Below, piece after piece: positions 9,453-19,185 of a stretch of DNA of 64,000 nt (positions are counted from its first letter, which is position 1; every line of letters begins with the position of its first letter). The position numbers and the translations under genes were made by a program. The notes under the pieces are model-generated. The model was not told where the DNA came from. It worked only from the letters and a program-made list of their open reading frames with translations, and did no database searches. Origin of the DNA: Chimaeribacter arupi (GTDB lineage Bacteria; Pseudomonadota; Gammaproteobacteria; Enterobacterales; Enterobacteriaceae); contig NZ_PJZI01000003.1 of assembly GCF_002858805.1 (NCBI RefSeq), positions 124,001 through 188,000 of the forward strand. Reading direction: 5' to 3'.

Positions 9453-10523
9453 TTAAGCCTGCGGCTGAGTTACAACGTCTTTGATGCCTTTAACTTCGAT
9501 CTCTACGCGGCGATCTGGTGCCAGGCAGTTGATCAGGGCAGCACGGCCTTTCACGCTGTCACAGGTAGAACCGGTAACCGGCTGGGTTTCACCCATGCCA
9601 CGTGCGGAGATTTTGTCAGCCGGGATACCTTTGGATACCAGGTAATCCACAACGCTCTGAGCGCGCTGCTCAGACAGTTTTTGGTTGTACTGGTCAGAAC
9701 CGATACGGTCACTGAAGCCCAGAACAACAACGGAACCGTCTTTCGGATCCATGGAGCTCAGCTGGGTGTACAGCTGATCCAGAGCCTGCTGGCCTTCGCC
9801 TTTCAGGGTGGATTTGTTGAAGTTGAACAGAACGTCAGACTTCAGGGTGAAACGCTTGGTTTCAACAACCGGAGCCGGTGCCGGAGTCGGAGCTGGTGCC
9901 GGAGCAGCCATCTCGTCCTGGCCGAAGCGGTAAGAAACACCCAGGCTCAGCATGGCGTTGTCAGGACGTGCGCCAACGGTCGCTGCGTCACCGATGTTGT
10001 TAACCCACTGGTAGTCCAGGCGGGTAGCCCAGTTTTTGGTCAGTGCGTATTCAACACCAACAGCTGCCAGCGGGGAAACGCCGGTGTCGTGGTCGCTGAT
10101 GCGGTTGCCGTTCACAGAAGCGGTGGAATCAGCACGCCAAACCATACCACCCAGACGGGTGTACAGGTCCAGGTCATCATAGATTGGGTAGCTCAGTTTA
10201 GCTGCCAGCTGGATGCCCTGTGCTTTGAAAGCACCGTTGTTGACGCTGCCTTTGTAAGGCATACGGCCAAGCCAGTCATATCCCATTTCAAAGCCCAGGT
10301 ATTGGTTCGCTTGGTAGCCCGCGAACGCACCTGCACCCACTTGGCTGTCATGGGTCGGGCCATTGCCAACACCGTTGTAGCCATTACCATAGAAACCTGT
10401 GTCATGGAACTGGGACCAGCCCACTTTAGCACCGGTGTACCAGGTGTTATCTTTCGGGGCGGCTTGCGCTACGGTAGCGAAACCTGCCAGTGCCACTGCT
10501 AATGCGATAGCTGTCTTTTTCAT
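9453..10523 (-). CDS. ompA: OmpA outer-membrane porin/anchor
   Basis: A 356-residue precursor. The signal peptide is [21 protein letters not shown], with mature start APKDNTW. An eight-strand beta-barrel (about 22-195) ends near SYRFGQDE. A Pro-Ala linker ([12 protein letters not shown]) follows, then an OmpA-like peptidoglycan-binding domain with the [11 protein letters not shown] and [20 protein letters not shown] motifs and two Cys late in the domain. The start at 10523 is fixed by GAGG at 7 bases, like E. coli ompA; an upstream in-frame extension lacks a signal peptide. The long leader suggests post-transcriptional control by small RNAs, known in the family. Confidence 0.98.
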   Translation of the reverse strand: MKKTAIALAVALAGFATVAQAAPKDNTWYTGAKVGWSQFHDTGFYGNGYNGVGNGPTHDSQVGAGAFAGYQANQYLGFEMGYDWLGRMPYKGSVNNGAFKAQGIQLAAKLSYPIYDDLDLYTRLGGMVWRADSTASVNGNRISDHDTGVSPLAAVGVEYALTKNWATRLDYQWVNNIGDAATVGARPDNAMLSLGVSYRFGQDEMAAPAPAPTPAPAPVVETKRFTLKSDVLFNFNKSTLKGEGQQALDQLYTQLSSMDPKDGSVVVLGFSDRIGSDQYNQKLSEQRAQSVVDYLVSKGIPADKISARGMGETQPVTGSTCDSVKGRAALINCLAPDRRVEIEVKGIKDVVTQPQA

Positions 10524-10665
10524 TTTGCGCCTCGTTATCATCCAAATAGGCAATGAGCTTTAAGCTGTTATAAGCCCTTGGTTAAAATCCTTCGCCAAGG
10601 TTATTGCTTCCGTTAGTTACTTTGCCAATTAATTTGGCCTTATAGAGCAACCTTGGCGATGTAAA
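10524..10665 (-). promoter_or_regulatory. ompA promoter and long 5' leader
   Basis: On the minus strand a TTTACA element (10660-10665) and TATAAG (10639-10644), 15 bases apart, lie where the E. coli ompA promoter lies. The flanking TTGTAGACTTTACATCGCC is as remembered from E. coli. The transcript would have a leader of about 100 bases or more, as in E. coli, where it controls mRNA stability. Confidence 0.55.
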
Positions 10666-10879
10666 GTCTACAACGTGGTGTGAAACTTACAAGTATGAAG
10701 TTTTCCTGAACCCGCAAAAAGGCGCAAAACGTACATAATTTTTAACATGTTCGGGCAATTGGTGACGAAATTACGTGAAAAAAACCCTTAACAAGCGTTA
10801 AACAAGCCGCCAAAACCGCTGTTGAAAGCGCTTTTGGCCGAAAAAAAGGCTTTTTTCATGAGAATATTCCTAATTTCTT

Positions 10880-11386
10880 TTAATGAAAGCGGGGAGAGTG
10901 AATTTTAAGTGAAGGCAGATGTCCCCGGCCTGCGCGTCCCTCATATTGAGGCCGCATAATGAAACCGTAAGCATGCCCCGATTGCGCGGCCCGTTGCAGC
11001 CTTTCCCGCTCTTTCTCAGTCAGTTCCGGTAACCACCCTAATACCACGCTGTAATTCCCGCTTTGCAACGCTTTTTCCATGGCATCGACCGTGGAGGTCG
11101 GCTGGATGGCGCGTAACTGTACCACTTTGTCTACCGGCAGGCCGGAATGGCGCAGCCAGTTACGGCTCAGTTTTTGTTGCGGTGCCAGCCAGAGCAGCCA
11201 GCGTGACTGAGTACCCAGATGATGGAGAAGGGGAAGAAGAATCTGGGCCAGAGCAGGTTGATCATCACTGTAAACGAACTCACTGACCAGGCCACCGGGC
11301 TGAGCCGCAGGCGCCTGAAAAGAGGAGGATGGCATGGTTATCTGAGCGTGTTCGCCGGTCTGATAGTTATGAGAAGATGGACGCAT
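10880..11386 (-). CDS. sulA: SulA SOS cell-division inhibitor
   Basis: A 168-residue SulA. The core includes [18 protein letters not shown], the [17 protein letters not shown] segment and GFIMRP, and the tail ends in KIHSPRFH. It is a cytoplasmic protein that binds FtsZ during SOS and is degraded by Lon through its C-terminal His. The N-terminal 30 residues diverge from E. coli. A LexA box lies 20 bases upstream. ompA is downstream on the same strand, the E. coli arrangement. Confidence 0.95.
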   Translation of the reverse strand: MRPSSHNYQTGEHAQITMPSSSFQAPAAQPGGLVSEFVYSDDQPALAQILLPLLHHLGTQSRWLLWLAPQQKLSRNWLRHSGLPVDKVVQLRAIQPTSTVDAMEKALQSGNYSVVLGWLPELTEKERERLQRAAQSGHAYGFIMRPQYEGRAGRGHLPSLKIHSPRFH

Positions 11387-11405
11387 AATTTCCCTGCTCC
11401 GATGT

Positions 11406-11425
11406 CACTGTATGTATATACAGTA
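11406..11425. promoter_or_regulatory. LexA (SOS) box of sulA
   Basis: CACTGTATGTATATACAGTA contains CTGT-N8-ACAG with an AT-rich centre, the LexA consensus. It sits just upstream of the sulA start. No second box is seen. Confidence 0.93.
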
Positions 11426-11601
11426 TCCCCACTTTCCACAAAGATCAATGCGATTCTTTCAATACGTCTCGCAGATTTGATACGTAAATCCTTGTAACGG
11501 CATTTTGTCATTGGCAGCGCCGGTAACTTTCCGTATTTTGTAATTCCTTGTTCTTAATGAAATTATTTAGGTAGCGAATATATTTACTAAAGGAAATAGT
11601 A

Positions 11602-12228
11602 ATGAAGAACCTATACGAAAAAAGGATCGATCAGGCAAAACAGATACTGGCTCCATTGGGGGAAATTCATACACGTTCCCAGTTTGGGGGATATGGGCTG
11701 TTGGCTGATAACACCATGTTTGGCCTGTTTTTGCAGGGTGAGGTCTACCTGAGGGCAACGGCGCAAATAGAAGAGGTATTCCACCGGCATCAGATGACGC
11801 GGTTACGTTATATCCGGCGTGGCCTGCCCCTGACACTCTCTTATTTTCAGCTTACCGAGGCGGGCTGGCAGGATCCGGCCCTGTTTCTGCAATTGGCTAC
11901 CCTGGCATTGAATGGGGCCAGGCAGGAGCTGGCAGAAAAGCAGAACCGTGAGCGGCTGAAAGCCTTGCCCAACATCGGCGGGCATCTGGAAAGCCTGCTG
12001 TTACAAGCCGGTATCCACAATCAGGAACAGTTAAAAGCGCAGGGAGCAAAGGCATGCTATCTCAAACTGGATACGGATGATATTCCGCTCAGCCTTAAAG
12101 TGCTCTATGCCCTGGAGGGGGCCGTCACCGGTTACCACGAAGCGGCCCTGCCGGCGGAAAAACGTGATGAGTTGCGTAGCTGGTATGAGGCGCAGCACCC
12201 TGAGGCAGCCACCAAATACCGCCGCTGA
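11602..12228 (+). CDS. sxy: Sxy/TfoX competence regulator
   Basis: A 208-residue protein with a TfoX N-terminal domain (about 10-95) and a TfoX C-terminal domain (about 105-195, RLKALPNIGGHLESLL and ALEGAVTGYHEAALP). Sxy works with CRP to activate CRP-S promoters of DNA uptake genes. The ATG has AAAGGA 7-8 bases upstream. It is divergent from sulA, as in E. coli, and convergent with yccS. Confidence 0.94.
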   Translation: MKNLYEKRIDQAKQILAPLGEIHTRSQFGGYGLLADNTMFGLFLQGEVYLRATAQIEEVFHRHQMTRLRYIRRGLPLTLSYFQLTEAGWQDPALFLQLATLALNGARQELAEKQNRERLKALPNIGGHLESLLLQAGIHNQEQLKAQGAKACYLKLDTDDIPLSLKVLYALEGAVTGYHEAALPAEKRDELRSWYEAQHPEAATKYRR

Positions 12229-12232
12229 AAGA

Positions 12233-12257
12233 GATGGCCAGCGCCCGGCTGGCCATC
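12233..12257. terminator. Hairpin between sxy and yccS
   Basis: A perfect 10-bp stem GATGGCCAGC/GCTGGCCATC with a 5-base loop lies just after sxy, between convergent genes. There is no T run, so it may act as a weak terminator or an mRNA-end stabiliser. Confidence 0.45.
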
Positions 12258-12291
12258 GTGATTGCATTGTTCAGTAAAAGCGGTGGTTCAG

Positions 12292-14439
12292 TCACGCCTG
12301 CGGGTCAGGTGACGGGCGGGTCAGCCGCTGATGCAGCGCGATTAATTCAGGCAGCAGGCCCAGGATTAACCCGACCTGTTGCAGCACCAGCTGCTCGCGG
12401 CTTTCCGCCTCCGGCACCACCGCCGCCACCCGCTGTGAAAGGCCCGCCAGCAGCCGTTGCAGCCGCCCGGCATCATTCGCCATCAGATGCAGCGCCCCGT
12501 CAACATAACAGGCGGCATCGTCGAGGATCGTCAGCACGTTGCTGTCATTCAGTTGCCCGCGATGGGCGCCCAACGCCGAAATGTAGCTCAGCAGCGTATG
12601 GTTCAGGCATAGCAGCCGGAACGCCTGCTCCTGCATCGTGGCACTGGCATCCGGCTCAACGGACATATTGGAAATCACGGAGGCCAGCTCTGCATTGCCG
12701 TTGTGCGCGTCCCGGCGCGCGATACGGTAGTCGAGCCGGTTGTCACGCCCCTGGTGATACTGCACCAGGATGGCATCCAGATAACGGCAGTTGGCATTCA
12801 GTGTCTTATCAATGACCAGCGGAAGCTGGCGGAAGCGCCAGTCAGGCCAGATAAAGGTCACGGCGGCCCAGGCGATGGCACACCCCAGCAGGGTATCGAT
12901 CACACGCGGCAGGGCGACTTCAAACCCTTCGCCCAGCAGGTTGAAGCAGAGCAGCACCAGAAAGGTGATGAACATGGTGGCATGGGCGTACTGCACATTC
13001 CGGAAGGCAAAAAACAGCACGCCGCTGATGACAATAAGCACCAGTTGCCCTTCGGTGGAGGGCACAAAATAGAGGATCGGCAAGCCCAGCAGCACCCCGG
13101 CCAGAGTGCCGATAATCCGCAGCGCCAACCGGCGGCGGGTGGCATTGTAGTTAGGCTGGCAGACAAACAGGCTGGTCAGCAAAATCCAGTAACCATGATC
13201 CATGCCGGTGACCTGGATAAAGCTATAGCCGGCACACAAAACCACCGACATACGGATGGCGTGGCGGAACAGGGCCGATTGCGGCGTCAGGTTGCGGCGG
13301 AAACGCAACAGCATATCGCCCCAGCCGGAGAGGCGCTCCTCGGCCAGCCGGGTTTCCTGTTGCTGGCCGGTTGCCAGCGCCTGTTCCGATTCAATATTGG
13401 CCAGCTGGGCGTCAATCGCCCGCAGGTTTTTCAGCAGATGCTGTAAGGCACGCAGCGGATCACGGTTATCCGGGTCATCAGCCAGGCGCACCAGGGTCGC
13501 CTGCAACTGGCTGAAAGCCCGCTCAAACTGGCTGTTATGCTGGTAAGACTGTTGCAGCAAAACACACTGGGCCAGGTGCTGGCAGGCGCGGGCCTGCATA
13601 CTCAGCATCCGCTGGAAGCGGAACATGATGTCGCTGTAGCGGAATTTTTCATTCAGTTCGCGGTACTGCGCATGGGTGGAGCTGGCACGCTCATGAATAT
13701 CCTGCGCGGCAAAATAGTAGTGCAGGGCGCGGCGGGTGCCGCGCTGGCCACGATCGCCTTTCAGCCGGGTCAGCAGTGAGATTTTGGTCTGGTTCAGGGT
13801 CGCCACCAGTGCGCTGTTGGCCATCGCGACCTCAATCAAGGGCTGGTCTCCCTCTTCGAGGTCGGGGTCAAACAGGTTGGATTTTGCATCCAGATAGTGG
13901 GCCAGCTGATCAAAACTGCGGGCAATCTGCTCCTGCAACGGCCGGATAGGGAAAATCAGGTGCCCCATCAGCGTCAGCAGGTTATACCAGACAGCACCGC
14001 ACAACAGCAGCAGCGGTTGCTGATACCATACCTGGTACATCGACGTGCCCAGCATGGTGTAGACGGCAATCAGCAGCGCGCCGAAGGCGATGGTGGCATA
14101 GCGCTGCCCGAGCGCGCCCAGCAGGATAAAGCCGCAGGTGGACAACATCAGCCCGGCCGCGAACAGCCACGGGTAGGGAAACAGCAGCTCGATAGAGGCC
14201 GAGGCGATAAAAAAGCACAGCAGGGTGATAAACAGATTACGCAGGCGGCCGGCCAGCCGGTCATCCAGATCCGCCAGGGCCGCCGCCACCACCCCAAGCG
14301 TCAGCGGAATGGTCAGCTTCGGTTGCCCAAGCCACCACGGTGCTGCCGCTGCCCCGGTCAGGGCCAGGGTGATGCGGATATAGTAAAGAATACTGCTGTT
14401 ATAAATATACCGGCGCAGGCCGGGGGCGTAAGCGAGCAC
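12292..14439 (-). CDS. yccS: YccS, FUSC-family inner-membrane protein
   Basis: A 715-residue polytopic protein with two blocks of about six membrane helices: residues 20-165 and about 385-520 (from HAIRMSVVLCAGYSF). A soluble helical stretch lies between them and a cytoplasmic tail follows. This is the YccS/YhfK (fusaric acid resistance, FUSC) architecture. The family resembles efflux pumps related to aromatic acids, but the E. coli substrate is unknown. It lies downstream of yccF on the same strand, as in E. coli. Confidence 0.92.
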   Translation of the reverse strand: MLAYAPGLRRYIYNSSILYYIRITLALTGAAAAPWWLGQPKLTIPLTLGVVAAALADLDDRLAGRLRNLFITLLCFFIASASIELLFPYPWLFAAGLMLSTCGFILLGALGQRYATIAFGALLIAVYTMLGTSMYQVWYQQPLLLLCGAVWYNLLTLMGHLIFPIRPLQEQIARSFDQLAHYLDAKSNLFDPDLEEGDQPLIEVAMANSALVATLNQTKISLLTRLKGDRGQRGTRRALHYYFAAQDIHERASSTHAQYRELNEKFRYSDIMFRFQRMLSMQARACQHLAQCVLLQQSYQHNSQFERAFSQLQATLVRLADDPDNRDPLRALQHLLKNLRAIDAQLANIESEQALATGQQQETRLAEERLSGWGDMLLRFRRNLTPQSALFRHAIRMSVVLCAGYSFIQVTGMDHGYWILLTSLFVCQPNYNATRRRLALRIIGTLAGVLLGLPILYFVPSTEGQLVLIVISGVLFFAFRNVQYAHATMFITFLVLLCFNLLGEGFEVALPRVIDTLLGCAIAWAAVTFIWPDWRFRQLPLVIDKTLNANCRYLDAILVQYHQGRDNRLDYRIARRDAHNGNAELASVISNMSVEPDASATMQEQAFRLLCLNHTLLSYISALGAHRGQLNDSNVLTILDDAACYVDGALHLMANDAGRLQRLLAGLSQRVAAVVPEAESREQLVLQQVGLILGLLPELIALHQRLTRPSPDPQA

Positions 14440-14522
14440 AAAAGACTCCGGAAGCGAGAAGGTCAGCCCGGCTCAGGGCCGGAAAAGCGGGCAACCACCG
14501 GGTGGCGGCGGCCCGGCATTCA

Positions 14523-14960
14523 TCAGCGGCGGGCGTTATTGAGCCGTGCCTGTTGGGCCACTTCGACCGGGACTACCCGGCGGCCTACCGGCCAGAGCGC
14601 AATGGCCGCAATTTTGAAGTTGGCGAGCCCCACCGGAATACCGATAATTGACACGCATTGCATAATCCCGGTCGCGATGTGGGACAGGCAAAGCCACCAG
14701 CCAAACAGCAGGAACCACACAATATTCAGCAAGGTGCCCCCGCTGCTCAGCACGGCGTTACGGCTCTCCGGATGAAGTTCATCAACGTGAATCGCCTCAT
14801 TACCGTAAGGCAGCAGCGAAAGTTTGGTAATCTCCCAGCAGGAGCGGGTCAGCGGCAGGGTAAAGATCAGGACGATACTGACCACCGTTGCCAGCACCCA
14901 GGCCAGAGTAGTAAAAAAGCCGCCTAACACGAAATTTAAGATATTCAGTACAGTACGCAT
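14523..14960 (-). CDS. yccF: YccF inner-membrane protein
   Basis: A 145-residue membrane protein with two DUF307 (YccF) repeats, each with paired hydrophobic helices: FVLGGFFTTLAWVLATVVSI near the N terminus and LNIVWFLLFGWWLCLSHI after residue 80. Each repeat ends in a similar FTLPLTR/IGIPVGL segment. Function is unknown; it is usually next to yccS and is probably cotranscribed with it (84-base gap). It is divergent from the helD-like gene. Confidence 0.92.
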   Translation of the reverse strand: MRTVLNILNFVLGGFFTTLAWVLATVVSIVLIFTLPLTRSCWEITKLSLLPYGNEAIHVDELHPESRNAVLSSGGTLLNIVWFLLFGWWLCLSHIATGIMQCVSIIGIPVGLANFKIAAIALWPVGRRVVPVEVAQQARLNNARR

Positions 14961-15126
14961 AATAAGAAATGTGCTCTAAATAAAAAACCAACAGGGATGT
15001 GTGTGCGTTATGGCCGTGCCACAACCCCAGAGTCTACTCTTTTTTTCACGCGGGAGCCTCTCTGCCTGCTCCAGGCAGACCGGCACCGGCACAGTAAAAA
15101 GCCCTTTACTTTCATGGCACAGAATT

Positions 15127-17172
15127 ATGGAACTCAAAGCGACGCCCCTCGGCAAACATCTGGCTCAGCACCCCTATAACCGGGTAAGGCTGCTTAACGC
15201 CGGTGTGGAAGTCAGCGGGGATAAACACCACTACCTGATCCCCTTTAACCAGTTGATCGCTATTCAGTGTAAACGAGGAATCGTGTGGGGGGAGCTGGAG
15301 TTTGAGCTGCCGGAAAGGAAAGTAGTGCGGCTGCACGGCACCGAATGGCAGGAGACCCAGCGTTTTTACCATCATCTCTTTTCACGCTGGCAGCAGTGGA
15401 GTGAGGAGATGGCTGAGATCAGCGCGCAGGTGCTGGTGGCGCAGCAGGCGGTGATTGCACAGGCAGAACAACAGCCGCGCTGGCTGACGGAGCATGATCT
15501 GGCCACGTTGCAGCAGGGTATCCGGGAGGCATTTGAGGCGCTGCCGATGCCGGTGGCGCGCATGGCGGAGTTCGCCGCCTGCCGGGAGGCCTGTGAGCAC
15601 TGCCTGCGCTGGCTGGACGAGGGCAGGGCGCAGTGTGAGGCGCGGAACCGGGCCTGGGCCGGGCGGATGGCAGCGGAGTATGCACCCTTTTTTGCCTCGG
15701 TAGAGCAAGGCCCGCTGAATGCGCCCCAGGTGCAGGCGGTGGTGAACGGTGAAGAGACGGTGCAGGTGCTGGGCGGCGCGGGCAGCGGCAAAACCGCGCT
15801 GGTGGCAGCGCGTGCCGGCTGGCTGTTGCAGCGGGGGGAGGCCGCGCCTGAACAGATACTGTTGCTGGCTCCTGACCGGCAGGGCGCGGACGCGTTGAAC
15901 CAGCGGATCGCTGCCCGGCTGGGCAAGGCCGGGGTGGAGGCCCTCACGTTTCAGGCGCTGGCATTGCAAATCATCGCCCAAAGCGGGCGAAAAGTGCCGA
16001 AAATCAGCAAACTGGAAGAGGACGGCAGCGCGCGCCGGAAAATGCTGCTCAAAGTGTGGCAGCAGCAGTGCGAGACGAAAAAGCCCCAGGCAGCCGGGTG
16101 GCGCACATTGCTGACGGACGACCTGGGCTGGGCGATCCCTGACAAAGCCTTCTGGAAAAACCGGGCGCTGGGGGAACAGCTGGCCCCCCGGCTGGATCAG
16201 TGGCTGGCATTGATGCGCAACCACGGCGGCAGCCAGGCAGAAATGTTAAGTGAAGCGCCGGAGGCGCTGCAGAGCGCGTTCCAGAAACAGATGCGCCTGC
16301 TGGCACCGTTACTGAAAGCCTGGAAAGCGGCGTTGAAAGAGGAGGGGGCGGTGGATGCCGGCGCGCTGTTGCATCAGGCAATGGATGTACTCAATAAAGG
16401 GCGCTTTATCAGCCCCTGGAAACAGATCCTGGTGGACGACCTCCACGCCGTCTCCCCGCCCTGGGTGCAGCTGCTGGTTGCCCTGCGGGCGCAGAACAGC
16501 CATACCGGCCTGTTTGCCGTGCTGGATAACGTGCTGGCAGGCCGCGACACCACCAGCCCGGACGGCCCGCTGTATTCCCTTTTTGATAAGCCCCATGCGC
16601 AGTGTGAACTGGAAACCACCTACCGGCTGAATGATCTTATTGCAGACGTGGCGGCCGGCATTATCCCGCTGCCGCCCGGGCAGGGCCGCCCCGCGCTGAC
16701 CAGCCTGCGCCGCGGCGATAAAAAAAGCCTCCAGCTGTTGCCGGATGACCAACTGGATGCCTTGCTGGACAAACTGAGCGGCTTTGTTTCCCCCACGGAG
16801 CAGGTGCTGTTATTGGCCCGCCACGCTGCCTTGCGCCCCGCCATCGTGCAGAAAGCGGCAACCCGCTGGCCGAAGCTCAATCTCCGTTTTTCCACTCTTC
16901 ATGGCAGCCGGGGGCAACAGGCGGAGTACGTCATAGTGCTGGGGTTGCAGGGCGGGCATGAAGGTTTTCCGGCCCCGGAAGGGGAGACAGCGGCCGATCA
17001 GGTGTTAACACCGGTACAAGGGGCTGCAACGCACGAGCAGGAGCACCGGTTACTGTATACGGCGCTGACCAGGGCGGCCGGGCGGGTGTGGCTGCTTTAT
17101 TCGCCCGGTAACCCGTCCCGTTTTGTGGACGAATTGAAGAAGCGGGGCGTGCCGGTGCAGCGTAAGCCGTAA
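15127..17172 (+). CDS. helD: HelD-like protein with degenerate helicase motifs
   Basis: A 681-residue protein at the helD (DNA helicase IV) position, starting MELKATPLGKHLAQHPYNR like E. coli HelD. The N-terminal domain and Walker A (GGAGSGKT, 216-223) are intact. The other superfamily-1 motifs are not: motif Ia is LLLAPDRQGADALNQR; motif II, normally DEFQD, is DDLHA (437-441); motif III, normally GDDWQAIYRF, is unrecognisable (466-475); motif V has Arg595 where SKG Lys is usual. TYR (motif IV) and ALTRA (motif VI) remain. The frame has no stop or shift. DNA unwinding is unlikely; loss of function or a new role are both possible. An upstream extension to 15001 has no support. Confidence 0.9.
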   Translation: MELKATPLGKHLAQHPYNRVRLLNAGVEVSGDKHHYLIPFNQLIAIQCKRGIVWGELEFELPERKVVRLHGTEWQETQRFYHHLFSRWQQWSEEMAEISAQVLVAQQAVIAQAEQQPRWLTEHDLATLQQGIREAFEALPMPVARMAEFAACREACEHCLRWLDEGRAQCEARNRAWAGRMAAEYAPFFASVEQGPLNAPQVQAVVNGEETVQVLGGAGSGKTALVAARAGWLLQRGEAAPEQILLLAPDRQGADALNQRIAARLGKAGVEALTFQALALQIIAQSGRKVPKISKLEEDGSARRKMLLKVWQQQCETKKPQAAGWRTLLTDDLGWAIPDKAFWKNRALGEQLAPRLDQWLALMRNHGGSQAEMLSEAPEALQSAFQKQMRLLAPLLKAWKAALKEEGAVDAGALLHQAMDVLNKGRFISPWKQILVDDLHAVSPPWVQLLVALRAQNSHTGLFAVLDNVLAGRDTTSPDGPLYSLFDKPHAQCELETTYRLNDLIADVAAGIIPLPPGQGRPALTSLRRGDKKSLQLLPDDQLDALLDKLSGFVSPTEQVLLLARHAALRPAIVQKAATRWPKLNLRFSTLHGSRGQQAEYVIVLGLQGGHEGFPAPEGETAADQVLTPVQGAATHEQEHRLLYTALTRAAGRVWLLYSPGNPSRFVDELKKRGVPVQRKP

Positions 17173-17189
17173 TGGCGCGCCCGGCCGGG

Positions 17190-17648
17190 TTATTTCAGAC
17201 GATCCTGCAGATAGCGCTGATAGTCCGGGATGGTGACCTGCACTTCCCGGCGGAACAGGCTGGACTCAATCAGGAAATCCGCCGTCGAGCGGTTATTGGC
17301 GACCGGAATGTTCCACACCGTCGCCAGGCGCAGCAGCGCTTTGACGTCCGGGTCATGCGGCACGGCGTTGAGCGGATCCCAGAAGAAAATCAGCATATCG
17401 ATTTTGCCTTCAGAGATCAGCGCGCCGACCTGCTGGTCCCCGCCCATCGGGCCGCTGAGCATACTGGTCACCTTAAGCCCGGTGGCGCGCTGTACCAGGT
17501 TGCCGGTGGTGCCGGTGGCATACAACCGATGCTCCGCCAGCAACGCCTTATTCTCATCAACCCAGCTCAGCAGAATATTTTTACAGTGATCGTGGGCGAC
17601 CAGCGCGATGTGTTTTTGTATGCCAATGGTGCGGGTGGTGAATTCCAT
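17190..17648 (-). CDS. mgsA: Methylglyoxal synthase MgsA
   Basis: A 152-residue enzyme, as long as E. coli MgsA. It turns dihydroxyacetone phosphate into methylglyoxal and phosphate, a bypass of lower glycolysis under phosphate limitation. Visible features are [11 protein letters not shown] with His19, the phosphate-binding [19 protein letters not shown] with the catalytic Asp (about 71), and [15 protein letters not shown] with His98. The start at MEFTTRT matches E. coli; the 32-codon upstream extension is discarded. It is convergent with the helD-like gene. Confidence 0.97.
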   Translation of the reverse strand: MEFTTRTIGIQKHIALVAHDHCKNILLSWVDENKALLAEHRLYATGTTGNLVQRATGLKVTSMLSGPMGGDQQVGALISEGKIDMLIFFWDPLNAVPHDPDVKALLRLATVWNIPVANNRSTADFLIESSLFRREVQVTIPDYQRYLQDRLK

Positions 17649-17784
17649 ATAAAAGCCCTTTATCAAAGGTAAGAGATAACGGACAGAGTACTGAAACTGG
17701 TTTTTCCTGCAAATGGCTGATGGCTGAAAAAAGCGGGAAGCCATAGGAAAAAGCGCTTTTTAGGGTAAAAAGCGCCTGGAGGGA

Positions 17785-18456
17785 TTAACGCGCCGGGTGT
17801 TTTTCGGCCCAGTTCAGGAAGCGCTGGCGGGTTGGGGCGTCCGCCTGTTGGAACCAGTATTGCAGCATCTGCTCCGCCACGTTTTCGCCCTGTACGGTGA
17901 CGGAAGCCTGGCTTACGGTGCCGGATGTGGCCGGCAGCGCCGGGCTGGCGGCTGCGGCAGGTAACAGCGCCGTCACCGAGGCCGGCTGGTTCGCGGCGTT
18001 ATACTCCGCTATCGCTTTTTCCAGATCGGCACCCAGGCTCAGGCCGGGGATCTGCAGCGTGTCGCGGCGCACCGGCAGCGGGTGTTGATTGCCATCAACA
18101 ACCTGGTAATCCGGGTGGGCATCAAAGCGTTTGCCGTCAGCGTCATTTTCCAGCCGCGGCAGGGTAAGCTGCCATGCGCCCTCAGCCGGGATATCGAACG
18201 CCGCAATCTGCGGTGACGAATGGTACAGGTACTGGTCACGCGCTCCGGCGCGCAGCACTCTGGAGACGCGGAACAGCAACTGATGCCGGCCCGGTGCCAG
18301 TGTCAGCTGCTCAGCCTGATTCAGCGACGACCCCGCCGCCTTTTTACCGTCAACCACCAGTACATCAACGTCCGGCGACAACGCCAGCGTGGCCGCGGTG
18401 GCAGGCAGGCACACAGAGAGCGCCAGCAGGCCGGTGACTATCCATCCTCGTTTCAT
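17785..18456 (-). CDS. csgI: YccT/CsgI-like periplasmic protein (DUF2057)
   Basis: A 223-residue precursor with a cleavable signal (MKRGWIVTGLLALSVCLPATA). The DUF2057 body opens with LALSPDVDVLVVDGKK and contains the VSRVLRAGARDQYLYHSSP core. E. coli YccT, renamed CsgI, inhibits curli assembly in the periplasm. An Ala/Pro-rich linker (about 165-185) precedes a C-terminal helix. It sits between mgsA and yccU, as in E. coli. No curli genes are in this window. Confidence 0.88.
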   Translation of the reverse strand: MKRGWIVTGLLALSVCLPATAATLALSPDVDVLVVDGKKAAGSSLNQAEQLTLAPGRHQLLFRVSRVLRAGARDQYLYHSSPQIAAFDIPAEGAWQLTLPRLENDADGKRFDAHPDYQVVDGNQHPLPVRRDTLQIPGLSLGADLEKAIAEYNAANQPASVTALLPAAAASPALPATSGTVSQASVTVQGENVAEQMLQYWFQQADAPTRQRFLNWAEKHPAR

Positions 18457-18707
18457 TTCTCAGTTCCTCAGCAAAAAAGTCCGGCGTATTGTCCGGCAAG
18501 GTTTCCGGTGAGTCAAAGCATTCAACCATTTGATTTATATATATTTTTAAGGTGAATGAGAGGGGCGTAAAGTATGTGTTTTGATGATGAATATTGGGTG
18601 CAACCGAACTTTTTTGCGGCCGTTACTGAGAAAATGTGGCCCGCTGCCGGTGTAATCCGCGCCGGTGACGTACACTTGGCTGATACCACATCAAAGGGAG
18701 CATCAGG

Positions 18708-19127
18708 ATGCAAGACAGTGACATCGCACAGGTACTGAAAAAGGTGAAAACCATTGCGCTGGTGGGCGCGAGTGATAATCCGTCCCGGCCCAGTTATGGC
18801 GTCATGGCGTATCTGCTGTCGCAGGGGTATGAGGTGATCCCGGTCAGCCCGAAACTGGCCGGCAGTACCCTGCTGGGGCAGCCGGTGGTCGCATCGCTGA
18901 AAGAGATCGGCCGCCATGTGGATATGGTGGATGTGTTCCGCAATACCGAGGCGGCCTACGGGGTGGCCCAGGAGGCGATTGAGATCGGGGCCGATGTGTT
19001 GTGGTTACAGATTGGGGTGATCAACGAGCAGGCGGCGGTACTGGCGCAGGATGCCGGGCTGCGCGTTATCATGGATCGCTGCCCGAAAATAGAGATCCCG
19101 CGCCTCGGCCTGCATCGCGCTGCCTGA
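18708..19127 (+). CDS. yccU: YccU, CoA-binding-domain protein
   Basis: A 139-residue single CoA-binding (Rossmann) domain protein. KTIALVGASDNPSRPSYGVM is the nucleotide loop; GYEVIPVSPK and VDMVDVFRN follow, and the C terminus carries MDRCPKIEIPRL. The family resembles the CoA-binding subunit of succinyl-CoA synthetase but lacks catalytic domains; its role is unknown. The ATG has AGG about 8 bases upstream. Divergent from yccT. Confidence 0.92.
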   Translation: MQDSDIAQVLKKVKTIALVGASDNPSRPSYGVMAYLLSQGYEVIPVSPKLAGSTLLGQPVVASLKEIGRHVDMVDVFRNTEAAYGVAQEAIEIGADVLWLQIGVINEQAAVLAQDAGLRVIMDRCPKIEIPRLGLHRAA

Positions 19128-19137
19128 CGCGGCCCAT

Positions 19138-19163
19138 AAAAAAGCCCAGACAAGGTCTGGGCT
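19138..19163 (-). terminator. Terminator of hspQ
   Basis: AGCCCAGAC/GTCTGGGCT is a perfect 9-bp stem with a 3-base loop. Read on the minus strand it is followed by a T run, so it ends hspQ. Confidence 0.88.
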
Positions 19164-19185
19164 CCGGCGTTTCTCAGCAGCATCA

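Noticed and set aside
9681-10502. 273-residue plus-strand frame opposite ompA
   Set aside because: Antisense shadow of ompA, with no recognisable domain.
13897-14775. 292-residue plus-strand frame opposite yccS/yccF
   Set aside because: Gln/Arg-rich low-complexity translation typical of antisense reading of membrane protein genes.
15001-15126. 42-codon N-terminal extension of the helD-like gene
   Set aside because: The start at 15127 matches E. coli HelD exactly; the extension has no ribosome site or conserved sequence.
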